DNA from: Paracoccaceae bacterium
GTDB taxonomy: Bacteria > Pseudomonadota > Alphaproteobacteria > Rhodobacterales > Rhodobacteraceae
Assembly: GCA_022824005.1 (NCBI GenBank)
Contig: JAJEBG010000001.1
Span: forward strand, 1-53,392
Direction: 5' to 3'
DNA length: 53,392 nt
The notes under the pieces were generated by a model that saw only the letters and a program-made list of their open reading frames with translations, was not told the origin of the DNA and did not search any database. Within the stretch, counting starts at the first letter, position 1. Each line of letters begins with the position of its first letter. Position numbers and translations under genes: made by a program. This document shows positions 18,908-27,295 of the stretch, one piece after another.

Positions 18908-19872
18908 ATCGATACAAAAGACAAATCTTAGTTCCCGCTTTTGGCTCGACCGGACACAACCGTTTTCGTGCCGCTCGAATCCTCGTGATTGGTGCCGGCG
19001 GATTGGCCGCGCCTTTGCTCCAATATTTGACTGGCGCGGGCTTGGGTCATATCCGCTTGGTTGATGCTGACAGGGTTGAACTCAGCAACCTGCACCGGCA
19101 AACGCTGTTTAGAGAGGAAGATATTGGCAAGGCCAAAGTGATGGCGGCGGCCGACCAATTGGTCAAGCTCAATTCAGAAACTGACTTTGAAACCATCCAA
19201 GCGCGATTCGGTCCGGAAAACGCCGCACCACTTTGCGCCAATGTTGACCTTATCGTCGAGTGTACCGACGAAATCGCCGCGAGTTATATTGCCTCTGACT
19301 ATTGTATGACGGCCAAACGGCCGTTGATCAGTGCAAGCGTGTCTGGAACCCAAGGATATTGCGGCGGATTTTGCGGGGGTGCCCCCGGATTACGGGCGGT
19401 TTTTCCCCACTTACCGGCGCAGCTTGGCTCTTGTGAAACAGAGGGGGTGCTTGGCCCCGCTGTCGGCGTCATCGGTTCCCTGCAGGCGCAATTGGTGATG
19501 GCACAACTCGCGGGCATGAAGCCTACGCCTTTAGGGCAACTTATCACCTTCGATGCACAGACGATGCGTTTCAGCGGCTTCCGATTTGACCAAGCCGAAA
19601 ATCCCGAGCCCAACCCGCCGTTTATTGCACACGAAAGCTTAGAGCCGAATGACTTTATTGTCGATCTCAGAGCCGAAGGAGAAGACGGGCCTCGACTCGC
19701 CAATGCGCATCGCCATCAAGTCGCCGAATTTGCTCCTGGTGGTCCGACGCCATCAAAGGGTCAACGTGCTGTTCTCGCCTGTCGTTCCGGTCTTCGTTCA
19801 TGGCATGCCGCCGAGCGGCTTTCAACATACTGGAACGGCAAAATCGCCTTACTGGCGCTGGGCAACAACTAG
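18904..19872 (+). CDS. thiF: ThiF-type ThiS adenylyltransferase with C-terminal rhodanese domain
   Basis: ThiF/MoeB-family E1-like enzyme activating the ThiS C terminus, fused to a rhodanese domain. The ATP-binding Rossmann part spans about residues 20-200 (VIGAGGLAAPLLQYLTGAG; ELSNLHRQTLF with the adenylate Arg). The conserved Cys is in SCETEGVLGPAVGV. The C-terminal ~70 residues (IVDLRAEGEDG, then LACRSGLRS with the persulfide Cys) are a short rhodanese. The two zinc CxxC pairs of E. coli ThiF/MoeB are absent: GLRA stands where CxxC is expected, and no Cys pair appears in the NPEPNPP stretch. The ATG at 18904 was chosen because GAGG lies upstream. It could also serve another ubiquitin-like carrier, but the operon argues for ThiS. 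Confidence 0.9.
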   Translation: MNRYKRQILVPAFGSTGHNRFRAARILVIGAGGLAAPLLQYLTGAGLGHIRLVDADRVELSNLHRQTLFREEDIGKAKVMAAADQLVKLNSETDFETIQARFGPENAAPLCANVDLIVECTDEIAASYIASDYCMTAKRPLISASVSGTQGYCGGFCGGAPGLRAVFPHLPAQLGSCETEGVLGPAVGVIGSLQAQLVMAQLAGMKPTPLGQLITFDAQTMRFSGFRFDQAENPEPNPPFIAHESLEPNDFIVDLRAEGEDGPRLANAHRHQVAEFAPGGPTPSKGQRAVLACRSGLRSWHAAERLSTYWNGKIALLALGNN

Positions 19873-19882
19873 AGGAAATCTC

Positions 19883-20818
19883 ATGAGACACTTTTTTTTC
19901 TTCACCGCGATGCTGGTCGCTTCCCCAGCGGTGGCATTAGACAAGATGACGCTGCTTCTTGATTGGTTTGTTAATCCTGATCATGGGCCCGTCATTGTGG
20001 CTCAGGCCAAAGGATATTTCGCTGATCAGGGACTTGAGGTTGAGATTGTGGCCCCCGCGGATCCGTCGGACCCTCCCAAATTGGTGGCCGCTGGCAAGGC
20101 CGACCTCGCCATCTCGTATCAACCGAGTCAGCACCTGCAAGTGGCGGAGGGTTTGCCACTTTTGCGTGTGGGCACGCTGGTCGCGACACCCCTCAACTGT
20201 CTCCTTGTGCTGAAAGAAGGCCCCATTCAGACCATCGCCGATCTTGAGGGAAAAAAGATCGGTTTTTCTGTGGCCGGTGTCGAAGAAGCGCTGCTGACGG
20301 CGGTGCTCGGCAATCACGGCGTGTCCCTCGACTCGGTGGAGCTGGTCAATGTCAACTGGTCTCTTTCACCATCATTAATGTCTCGACAGGTGGACGCGGT
20401 GATCGGCGCGTTCCGCAACTTTGAGCTCAACCAAATGGAAATTGAGGGCGTTGAGGGTCGCTGCTTCTTCGTTGAGGAAGAGGGCGTCCCAACTTATGAC
20501 GAACTGATCTATGTGGCCAATTCCGAGTCGATGGATATTATGAAAATTCGCCGTTTCCTTAGAGCGACTGAATTGGCGACCCAGTTCATCATTAACCATC
20601 CACAAGAAAGCTGGGAGATATTCAGGTCAACTTCGGCCGAACTTGACGATGAACTCAATGCCAAGGCGTGGGTTGACACCTTGCCTCGCTTTGCTTTGCG
20701 GCCCGAAGCCCTAGACGCTGGCCGTTACGAGCGTTTTGAGCGCTTTTTGTCTGAAGCGGGATTGATTGAAGGTCTTCGTGACGTATCCCTTCTTGCGGTG
20801 GATTTGGGCACACAATGA
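19883..20818 (+). CDS. thiY: Periplasmic pyrimidine-precursor binding protein ThiY
   Basis: This is the predicted periplasmic binding protein of an ABC importer for N-formyl-4-amino-5-aminomethyl-2-methylpyrimidine or HMP, 311 aa. The first ~18 residues (MRHFFFFTAMLVASPAVA) are a signal peptide. The mature protein has the NMT1/THI5-like pattern: LLLDWFVNPDHGPVIVAQAKGYF, a DPPKLVAAGKADLAISYQP segment and a central GKKIGFS. The ATG at 19883 has an AGAGGAAAT site; the frame is open further upstream but overlaps thiF. With tenA, thiZ and thiX immediately downstream, it completes the known ThiXYZ salvage transporter set. Confidence 0.92.
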   Translation: MRHFFFFTAMLVASPAVALDKMTLLLDWFVNPDHGPVIVAQAKGYFADQGLEVEIVAPADPSDPPKLVAAGKADLAISYQPSQHLQVAEGLPLLRVGTLVATPLNCLLVLKEGPIQTIADLEGKKIGFSVAGVEEALLTAVLGNHGVSLDSVELVNVNWSLSPSLMSRQVDAVIGAFRNFELNQMEIEGVEGRCFFVEEEGVPTYDELIYVANSESMDIMKIRRFLRATELATQFIINHPQESWEIFRSTSAELDDELNAKAWVDTLPRFALRPEALDAGRYERFERFLSEAGLIEGLRDVSLLAVDLGTQ

Positions 20819-21486
20819 GTTACGGGCAGACATTCAAGGACTGGCGTAAGGCGGCCGGCACTTCATGGCATGATTATGTCAACCATGCGTTTGTGCGAGG
20901 CCTTGGTGATGGGACATTGCCACGCAGAGCTTTCCTGCATTACCTCAAACAGGATTATGTCTTCTTAATTCATTTTGCTCGGGCATGGGCCTTGGCCATC
21001 AACAAAGCTGAGACCGTGGAGGAAATGCGTCTCGCCGCTGGAACGGTCAACGCGTTGATCAATGAAGAAATGGCACTTCATGTGGAAACCTGCGCGGCCG
21101 TGGGTATTAGCGAGCAGGACCTCTTTACCACGGAGGAGCGAGCAGAAAATCTCGCTTATACCCGATATGTCCTTGATTCTGGTCATTCAGGTGACCTTCT
21201 TGATCTTCTTGCCGCGCTGGCGCCCTGCGTCATGGGCTATGGTGAAATTGGCCGCCATCTATCCCACAAACAGACATCTGATGAATTCTCAGATTGGATT
21301 GACACATACGCCGCCGAGTCCTACCAGCAGGTCTGTCGAGAGGTCGGCGAATTGATTGACGCGGCCGTGAAGAGGCGTCTTGGTCATCATCCTCTCGATT
21401 GTCCAAGATGGCCGGGACTCTGTCACCGCTTTATAACGGCGACCAAACTTGAAGCGGGTTTTTTTCAAATGGGGCTTCTCGTGTGA
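20815..21486 (+). CDS. tenA: Aminopyrimidine aminohydrolase / thiaminase II TenA
   Basis: TenA hydrolyses aminomethyl-pyrimidine (from degraded thiamine) to HMP, feeding ThiD. The 223-aa all-helical protein has FLHYLKQDYVFLIHFARAW near the N terminus, the catalytic Cys in ALAPCVMGYGEIG and the C-terminal Glu in ATKLEAGFFQMG. It overlaps thiY and the ATPase gene by four bases each. Next to ThiXYZ, this points to salvage of environmental pyrimidine and not to thiamine destruction. Confidence 0.93.
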   Translation: MSYGQTFKDWRKAAGTSWHDYVNHAFVRGLGDGTLPRRAFLHYLKQDYVFLIHFARAWALAINKAETVEEMRLAAGTVNALINEEMALHVETCAAVGISEQDLFTTEERAENLAYTRYVLDSGHSGDLLDLLAALAPCVMGYGEIGRHLSHKQTSDEFSDWIDTYAAESYQQVCREVGELIDAAVKRRLGHHPLDCPRWPGLCHRFITATKLEAGFFQMGLLV

Positions 21487-22208
21487 GCGACCTTGCACCC
21501 GCCCTCAGCTTGACCGGAAGCGCCAGTTTTGGCGACGAGCCCGTGTTCCGCGATATTCGTCTGAAAGTGGAGGCCGGGCAGTGGACCTGTCTCTTGGGTG
21601 CGAGTGGCGTGGGCAAATCAACAATCCTGAAAATATTTGCCGGACTCTCAGACGAATTGACCTTAAAAGGAATGGCCGCCGCTTCCAACGGACAACTCAA
21701 AGGCCGTGTGACTCTTCTAGCGCAAGACGATATGCTCTTGCCGTGGCTCACAGTCCAACAAAATGTTCTTTTAGGTGCACGTCTCCGAGGGGAGCGGCCT
21801 GACATCATCCGCAGCGAGGAAATTCTGTCCAAAGTTGGACTGTCGGGAAAGGCGAAAAGCAAACCCCGTACTCTCTCGGGTGGACAGCGGCAGCGGGTGG
21901 CACTAGCTCGCACATTGATGGAAGATAGACCGGTCGTTCTCTTAGACGAGCCGTTTTCGGCCTTGGATGCGCTCACCCGCGCCCGCATGCAGGATTTATC
22001 TGCAGCCCTGTTGGTTGACCGAACGGTTCTCTTGGTTACGCACGATCCGAGCGAAGCGGCTCGGCTCGGTCATGCTATCAAGGTCATGACCTCCTCTGGG
22101 ATAGAAGATTTTGCGCCACCGAACGGCACGGTGCCAAGGCCATATGACGATATTGATGTTTTGAAGACTCAAGCCCATCTTTATTCACGACTGAGCCGAC
22201 CGACATGA
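21483..22208 (+). CDS. thiZ: Pyrimidine-precursor ABC transporter ATPase ThiZ
   Basis: This is the ATPase subunit of the ThiXYZ importer, 241 aa, starting at a GTG within the tenA stop overlap. Walker A is GASGVGKST, the signature is LSGGQRQRVALARTL, Walker B is VVLLDEPFSALDAL and the H-loop is LLVTHDPSEAARL. Like SsuB/TauB-type ATPases it has no long C-terminal domain. The four-base overlaps with both neighbours fit a tightly coupled operon. Confidence 0.92.
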   Translation: MSDLAPALSLTGSASFGDEPVFRDIRLKVEAGQWTCLLGASGVGKSTILKIFAGLSDELTLKGMAAASNGQLKGRVTLLAQDDMLLPWLTVQQNVLLGARLRGERPDIIRSEEILSKVGLSGKAKSKPRTLSGGQRQRVALARTLMEDRPVVLLDEPFSALDALTRARMQDLSAALLVDRTVLLVTHDPSEAARLGHAIKVMTSSGIEDFAPPNGTVPRPYDDIDVLKTQAHLYSRLSRPT

Positions 22209-22933
22209 AAAATCTGACAGCGGTTCTGGCCTCGGCTCTTGTGGCTTTGGCGGTTTGGCAGATTGTGGTGTCAGCCACGGGTTTGCCCCGGTTTATTCTA
22301 CCCGGACCTAGTTTGGTGGGACAGACGGTATGGGATAACCGAATGCTTTTGGCCGAGCATGCTTTGATTACAATCAGCGAAGTCTTGGCCGGATTAGTCC
22401 TAGGAGCCATCATTGGTGCGCTTTCCGCTGTTCTTCTTGCGGCCTCGTCACTGGCACGGACATTTGTTGGACCCATTCTTGTGTTCAGTCAAGCGATTCC
22501 AGTTTTTGCCCTAGCACCGATACTGACACTTTGGTTCGGTTATGGATTGGGATCAAAGATCGCGATGGCTCTCTTGATCATATATTTCCCGGTCACCTCA
22601 TCATTCTTTGATGCATTGATGCGCTCAAATCGGGATTGGTTGGACCATGCCCGAATTATGGGCGCGAGCCCCGCTCGGATCATGTGGCATATACGCATTC
22701 CCGCGGCTTTACCCGGTCTCGCATCGGGTTTGCGCCTCGCGGCCGTTTACGCGCCCATCGGAGCCATCATCGGCGAATGGGTTGGCGCATCAAAGGGTCT
22801 TGGTTATCTGATGCTGTTGGCCAATGGACGGGCCAAGACGGACCTGATGTTCGCCGCTCTTATTGTCCTCGCTGTCTTCACTATTTTCCTTCGCGCGGCC
22901 ATTGATAAACTGGCCAATAAAATTGTGGATTGA
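22205..22933 (+). CDS. thiX: Pyrimidine-precursor ABC transporter permease ThiX
   Basis: This is the inner-membrane permease of the same importer, 242 aa with about six hydrophobic helices. The cytoplasmic coupling loop is HARIMGASPARIMWHIRIPA, the EAA motif of the SsuC/TauC/ThiX class. GEWVGASKGLGYLM follows, as is usual. Last gene of the thi operon; no riboswitch or start site follows. Confidence 0.92.
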   Translation: MKNLTAVLASALVALAVWQIVVSATGLPRFILPGPSLVGQTVWDNRMLLAEHALITISEVLAGLVLGAIIGALSAVLLAASSLARTFVGPILVFSQAIPVFALAPILTLWFGYGLGSKIAMALLIIYFPVTSSFFDALMRSNRDWLDHARIMGASPARIMWHIRIPAALPGLASGLRLAAVYAPIGAIIGEWVGASKGLGYLMLLANGRAKTDLMFAALIVLAVFTIFLRAAIDKLANKIVD

Positions 22934-23376
22934 CGGCCAACCCTTCTTTCTCTGGGCAGTTTAGAATCCCCAATGAAACGGATCGGGATCTTCGAGAACA
23001 TCAAGTTCTTTGGATTGACTTGGTTGGGTGAGTGGATTGGTCATAGACTTTAGGTTCACTTGAGTGAACCCACATTTATGGCGTAACCAGATTTGTTTTA
23101 TTGATGATGAGAAGGTGAGTTGGCAATTCACACCGCTCGTTTTGGATGGGCCCGTTGAAGGATACGAATTTCATTGTCGGCCCATTCATGTCCCATTGCC
23201 TCGCATGTGACGGTGATTGAGCGGTCGGCCTACACGAAAATTTTACGTTTTTTAAGCACAAGCATGGCTTTGCGAGGGAATGAGGCGACAAAATCCATGC
23301 AGACAGAATCGACCGTGCAGGCTATTCTATACCCCTAGCCCACCATTGCGATGACTCTTTCATTCGACGATTTTTT
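22934..23376. other. Intergenic region after thi operon
   Basis: About 440 bases separate thiX from the hairpin near 23377. Short open frames occur on both strands, but none has a ribosome site or family resemblance. I see no RNA element. Confidence 0.4.
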
Positions 23377-23404
23377 GTCGGTGCCCAGTTGCCTAGGCAC
23401 CGAC
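23377..23404 (+). terminator. Strong hairpin, likely terminator
   Basis: GTCGGTGCC (23377-23385) and GGCACCGAC (23396-23404) form a perfect 9-bp GC-rich stem with a 10-base loop, followed on the + strand by GATCTTTTCT and preceded by six T. It may end transcription from both sides, that is, the thi operon and the convergent proteorhodopsin gene. Confidence 0.6.
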
Positions 23405-23446
23405 GATCTTTTCTAAGGCATTAACCTTAATGTCAGAGACACCAAG

Positions 23447-24169
23447 TTACGACGCGGCTTCGTTGGCGTTGTCAGACGTTGCGGCGGCCCAAATCACCAC
23501 ACCGAACGCAATCTTGTTCACGAAGTCCGCAAGGTTATAGACGACGTTAAGCGCAGCCATGTTTCCATCGCCCATATAGCCATATACGAACCCGATCGGA
23601 TAGATCGCCCAGCCGACTGTGACGATAATCCGTAAAGCACTGAAGGCTCGTTTTGAGGCCACAGTACCTTCACTTGCGTTGATGCGACTCGCCTCACCCG
23701 CAAAGATTTCGTAAATGATGTATATCCATGCCACCATGCCGATCACAAACAATGGCCACAGCACAGCGGAGCCTGCATTCACTTCCGCGAGATAGCCCGT
23801 GACCAGCATAATGACTGAGGCCGCGAGCAGTCGCCAGAACAAAGATGCGGCGACGACTGCGATAGCCGTGAGTATGAGGTAGAATTCGATGATTTGAAGC
23901 GGCACGGTAAGTAACCAGTCGACATAACGAAAGACCGTCGGACTCTCGCCAGTCGATATCCACACGCCACGCATGTAAAAGTAATGGATGGCGGCAATAC
24001 CGGTTACCATCGCGGCAACAGAAAGTGACGTTTTCCACTTTCCTACGGCTCTGTCACGCTCAACATAAAAGAAGAACGTGGCCGCGACCATCGCGGCTGA
24101 GATGATCCAGAAAGATACGCCTACATAATCAGATGGGTCGAGCATAGGGCTCATAGTGGTGGAATCCAT
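23447..24169 (-). CDS. Proteorhodopsin, predicted blue-absorbing proton pump
   Basis: This is a seven-helix retinal protein in the inner membrane that should export protons in light. Helix C reads RYVDWLLTVPLQIIEF: Asp84 is the proton acceptor (D97 in the standard numbering), Glu95 the donor (E108), and Gln92 stands at the tuning position 105, which in characterised proteorhodopsins gives blue absorption. His62 in AIHYFYMRG is the H75 partner. The retinal Lys219 is in DFVNKIAFG. I chose the ATG at 24169 (240 aa) because GGAG lies seven bases upstream; the frame is open to 24208. No clear cleavable signal peptide is seen. No retinal or carotenoid gene is in the window, so retinal must come from elsewhere. 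Confidence 0.96.
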   Translation of the reverse strand: MDSTTMSPMLDPSDYVGVSFWIISAAMVAATFFFYVERDRAVGKWKTSLSVAAMVTGIAAIHYFYMRGVWISTGESPTVFRYVDWLLTVPLQIIEFYLILTAIAVVAASLFWRLLAASVIMLVTGYLAEVNAGSAVLWPLFVIGMVAWIYIIYEIFAGEASRINASEGTVASKRAFSALRIIVTVGWAIYPIGFVYGYMGDGNMAALNVVYNLADFVNKIAFGVVIWAAATSDNANEAAS

Positions 24170-24250
24170 TTTAATCTCCAATCTAGCTAAACTGCTATTC
24201 AGACTCACCAGTGCTACAAGTAAGTTCGCAGCACCTAAAGATGTCCCCCG

Positions 24251-24278
24251 AGTCTAACGCCTCCAAATCATTTGTCAA
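24251..24278 (-). promoter_or_regulatory. Candidate promoter of proteorhodopsin
   Basis: Read on the minus strand, a perfect TTGACA (24273-24278) is followed after 16 bases by TAGACT (24251-24256). It would give a leader of about 75 bases before the ATG. The gene thus appears to have its own transcript. Confidence 0.55.
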
Positions 24279-24813
24279 ACATTTAGCCTTGGCATATTTG
24301 TGACGCAGATTTTATTGATGACAGTCTGAATAGTTTGGGCGGAAAGTGCTCAGATCCCGCATGAGCTCATTCTTGTCCTTTACGCCTTGATCCAGTTGTC
24401 CATATTCTCCGACGCGCTGTTGATAGAGATGCTAGGCGAGCCTGCGCCAGCGTAGCATATTGATGGGTTTAAAGTGACCCTTGACGGATTCGTTGATGTC
24501 GGAAGGATTCATCTGTTCATTTTACTACGGTTCATATTACTGCGTTAAGTCTATTCAAGTTGACGACTTTTGCCTCAAAAACTGCCGCCATGACGAGACC
24601 TCCTTGTCGCAGTCAGGCCATCTTTCTCTTCGGGCTAACGCCTTTCCATACAAAACTCTCCGTCGTGAACAATCCATTCGCCACACAATGATTTTGTCCC
24701 TAGCAACGTTTGAATTGAGATGGCACGACGGATGACCGCGTCACAGACGAAACCAGCAGGCGATGACCAATAACGGATACATTTTACCCCTATAAATCAA
24801 TGTTCATAGGTGG
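24279..24813. other. Intergenic region between proteorhodopsin and tldD
   Basis: About 535 bases lie upstream of the proteorhodopsin promoter and downstream of tldD. A frame at 24481-24735 is open but has neither a ribosome site nor family resemblance, and its composition looks random. I see no RNA element or repeat. Confidence 0.45.
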
Positions 24814-26229
24814 TTAAACGGCTTGGCCACCGATGGTGAGACCGCCAATATAGAGTGATGGGAGGCCGACGCCGACGGGCACCCATTGGCCATTCTTGCC
24901 ACAACTGCCAATACCCGGGTCCAATTCTAAATCATTGCCAATGCCTTTAATATGTTTGAGCGAGGTGGCCCCGTCACCAATTAACGTCGCGTCCTTTATT
25001 GGAGAGGTGATCTTGCCGTTGTGCACACGGTAAGCCTCGGTGCAGGAGAAGACAAACTTTCCATTGGTGATGTCGACCTGACCGCCGCCAAAGCCAACCG
25101 CGTAAACTCCATCTTTCAAACCTGCGACCAAATCTTTTGGATGTTCCCTCCCCGCCAACATGAATGTGTTCGTCATCCTCGGCATGGGAGCGTGAGCGTA
25201 CGATTGACGCCGACCGTTCCCCGTTGATTCAACGCCCATCAACCGCGCATTTTGACGGTCCTGAAGATATCCAACGAGAACCCCATCTTCAATCAGTGTG
25301 GTTGATTGCCCCGGAGTCCCCTCATCATCTATTGCAATAGAACCACGCCGGTCAGGAATGATCGCGTCATCAACCACAGTGACACCCTTGGCGGCAATTT
25401 GTTGGCCCATCAATCCAGCAAAGGCCGATGTCCCCTTGCGGTTGAAATCGCCTTCTAGACCGTGACCAATAGCTTCATGAAGAAGAATGCCTGGCCAACC
25501 CGGACCAAGCACAACATCAAACACACCTGCTGGGGCGGGTTTGGCATCTAACCCCACAAGGGCAATACGCAAAGCCTCGTCAGCCAGAGCTTTCCAAGTT
25601 TCGGGTTGCAATAAAATGGAAATCGCGTGTCTTCCTCCTTGACCGGTTGAACCGGTATGGCGAACGCCGTTTCGCTCAACGATGACTGAAACGTAGAGTC
25701 GCGTCATTGGACGTTGGTCTTGGACATCAATATTGTCGGCACGAAGAATTTCGACCTCTTGAATTGACGATGCAAGACTGACGGAAACCTGAACGACGCG
25801 TGGGTCTTTCTCGCGAAGATAGGCATCAATATCTTGCAGCAAATCAACTTTTGTACGAAAATCTGTCGTGCCGTCTGGGTCTTTCCCTTGATATAGTTGC
25901 CGCGGATTTGACAAGGGTGGGGGCGCCATTTTCCCACCACCATTGCCGAGCGCGAAACGCGTGATATCGGCGGCCCGTTGGAGCGCCCTCTCATTGATAT
26001 CGCTGGAATGGGCATAACCGGCTGTCTCGCCGATGACAGCCCGAAGCCCAAATCCCTCATGGGCCCCAAAACTGGCACTTTTCATTCGCTGGTCGTCAAA
26101 GACAAGCGATTGCGTGCGTGTTCTTTCCAGAAATAATTCACCATCATCGCCGCCTGCACACGCGTCTTCAAGAATCTTAAGAGATTTTTGCCGGTCTAAT
26201 GAGGTTTCGAAGGGTCTAAAGGGTTCCAT
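24814..26229 (-). CDS. tldD: Metalloprotease TldD
   Basis: TldD forms a heterodimeric zinc protease with TldE/PmbA, known to act on antitoxin CcdA and on microcin-type peptides. The protein is about 471 aa. The metal site HEAIGHGLEGDFNRKG (an HExxxH pattern) lies around residue 250, and the C-terminal end PGIGSCGKNGQWVPVGVG followed by GGLTIGG carries the family Cys and conserved tail. The ATG at 26229 was preferred over 26259 because GGGAG lies upstream. TldE is not in the window. It is divergent from coxB, an arrangement seen in other alphaproteobacteria. Confidence 0.94.
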   Translation of the reverse strand: MEPFRPFETSLDRQKSLKILEDACAGGDDGELFLERTRTQSLVFDDQRMKSASFGAHEGFGLRAVIGETAGYAHSSDINERALQRAADITRFALGNGGGKMAPPPLSNPRQLYQGKDPDGTTDFRTKVDLLQDIDAYLREKDPRVVQVSVSLASSIQEVEILRADNIDVQDQRPMTRLYVSVIVERNGVRHTGSTGQGGRHAISILLQPETWKALADEALRIALVGLDAKPAPAGVFDVVLGPGWPGILLHEAIGHGLEGDFNRKGTSAFAGLMGQQIAAKGVTVVDDAIIPDRRGSIAIDDEGTPGQSTTLIEDGVLVGYLQDRQNARLMGVESTGNGRRQSYAHAPMPRMTNTFMLAGREHPKDLVAGLKDGVYAVGFGGGQVDITNGKFVFSCTEAYRVHNGKITSPIKDATLIGDGATSLKHIKGIGNDLELDPGIGSCGKNGQWVPVGVGLPSLYIGGLTIGGQAV

Positions 26230-26380
26230 GCGAGGTCCACTCCCAGTCTTGATTGACATAAAATCAGAACTAAATACACTTTGTCACTTTTCAAGAATTA
26301 TGGTTTTCGAATAGTTAGAACAACCAAAAGTTCTTGGCACCGCTGTGAAGCCAAGAATAATGTACGGGGATGGGTTCTCA
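26230..26380. other. Divergent control region tldD/coxB
   Basis: These 151 bases must hold both promoters. I find no convincing consensus pair for either strand. Confidence 0.35.
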
Positions 26381-27295
26381 ATGAGGGTTCAAATCAAACA
26401 TCTTATGGTCGGAATGACCTCAGTCTTTTCAGCCGGTATGGCCGGTGCAGTAGACGTCAATCAAGAATTGTCGATAATTGGCCGGCCGGTCAATGGCGAA
26501 TATGGCTTTCAACCCTCGGTCACTGAACTCGCTCGAGATGTGGTGTGGCTTGATTCTGCCATGCTTTATATCATCACGTCAATTTCTCTGGTTGTTCTTG
26601 GCCTTATCGGTTGGGTTGTTATTCGCTATAATCGGCGCAGCAATCCTCATCCGGCCACCTTCTCCCACTACACGCCTGTCGAAATCTTGTGGACGGTTAT
26701 TCCAGTGCTGATCCTTGTGGTCATCGGAACTCTCTCGTTGCCTATCTTGTTCAAACAGCAAATTATCCCCGAGGGTGATATTCATATCAAAGCCACAGGA
26801 AACCAATGGTACTGGAATTATGAATACCCCGACCATGAATTTAACTTCGACAGTTTTATGTTAGCGCGTGATCAACTTGAGGAGTTCGGATATTCGCAAG
26901 ATGAATATCTATTGGCCACCGATACGGCAATGGTCGTTCCCGTCAACAAAACGGTGGTCATCAATGTGACCGGTGCCGATGTCATTCACTCGTGGACAGT
27001 GCCCGCCTTTGGCGTCAAGCAGGATGGTGTGCCGGGTCGACTCGCTGGACTTTGGTTCACACCTGAAGTCGAAGGGATTTTCTTTGGTCAATGCTCTGAG
27101 CTTTGCGGTAAAGATCATGCCTACATGCCGATTACCGTGAAGGTCGTCAGTCAAGAGGCCTACGATGAATGGATCTCAAACGCGACGGCCGAATATGCCG
27201 AGGTGCCAACTCAAACAAGAAAACTCATCGTTGCGGAGGGGCAAGATCAGCAACAGAAAATTCAAACCGCGGTTTCGACTGCTAGGCTGCAATGA
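26381..27295 (+). CDS. coxB: Cytochrome c oxidase subunit II
   Basis: Subunit II accepts electrons from cytochrome c through the binuclear CuA centre on the periplasmic side of the aa3-type oxidase. From the ATG at 26381 (304 aa) the protein has a signal peptide (ending near AGAVDV), two membrane helices (about 53-75 and 95-117), then a cupredoxin domain. The CuA ligands are in VIHSW and in GQCSELCGKDHAYMP (two Cys, His, Met). The aromatic electron-entry patch is GNQWYWNYEYP. Earlier ATGs at 26345 and 26360 are possible. Unlike many gene clusters, the next gene is ctaB and not subunit I. Confidence 0.95.
   Translation: MRVQIKHLMVGMTSVFSAGMAGAVDVNQELSIIGRPVNGEYGFQPSVTELARDVVWLDSAMLYIITSISLVVLGLIGWVVIRYNRRSNPHPATFSHYTPVEILWTVIPVLILVVIGTLSLPILFKQQIIPEGDIHIKATGNQWYWNYEYPDHEFNFDSFMLARDQLEEFGYSQDEYLLATDTAMVVPVNKTVVINVTGADVIHSWTVPAFGVKQDGVPGRLAGLWFTPEVEGIFFGQCSELCGKDHAYMPITVKVVSQEAYDEWISNATAEYAEVPTQTRKLIVAEGQDQQQKIQTAVSTARLQ

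Noticed and set aside
24481-24735. Open frame of 84 codons in the gap before tldD
   Set aside because: No ribosome site, no family resemblance and odd composition; likely chance.
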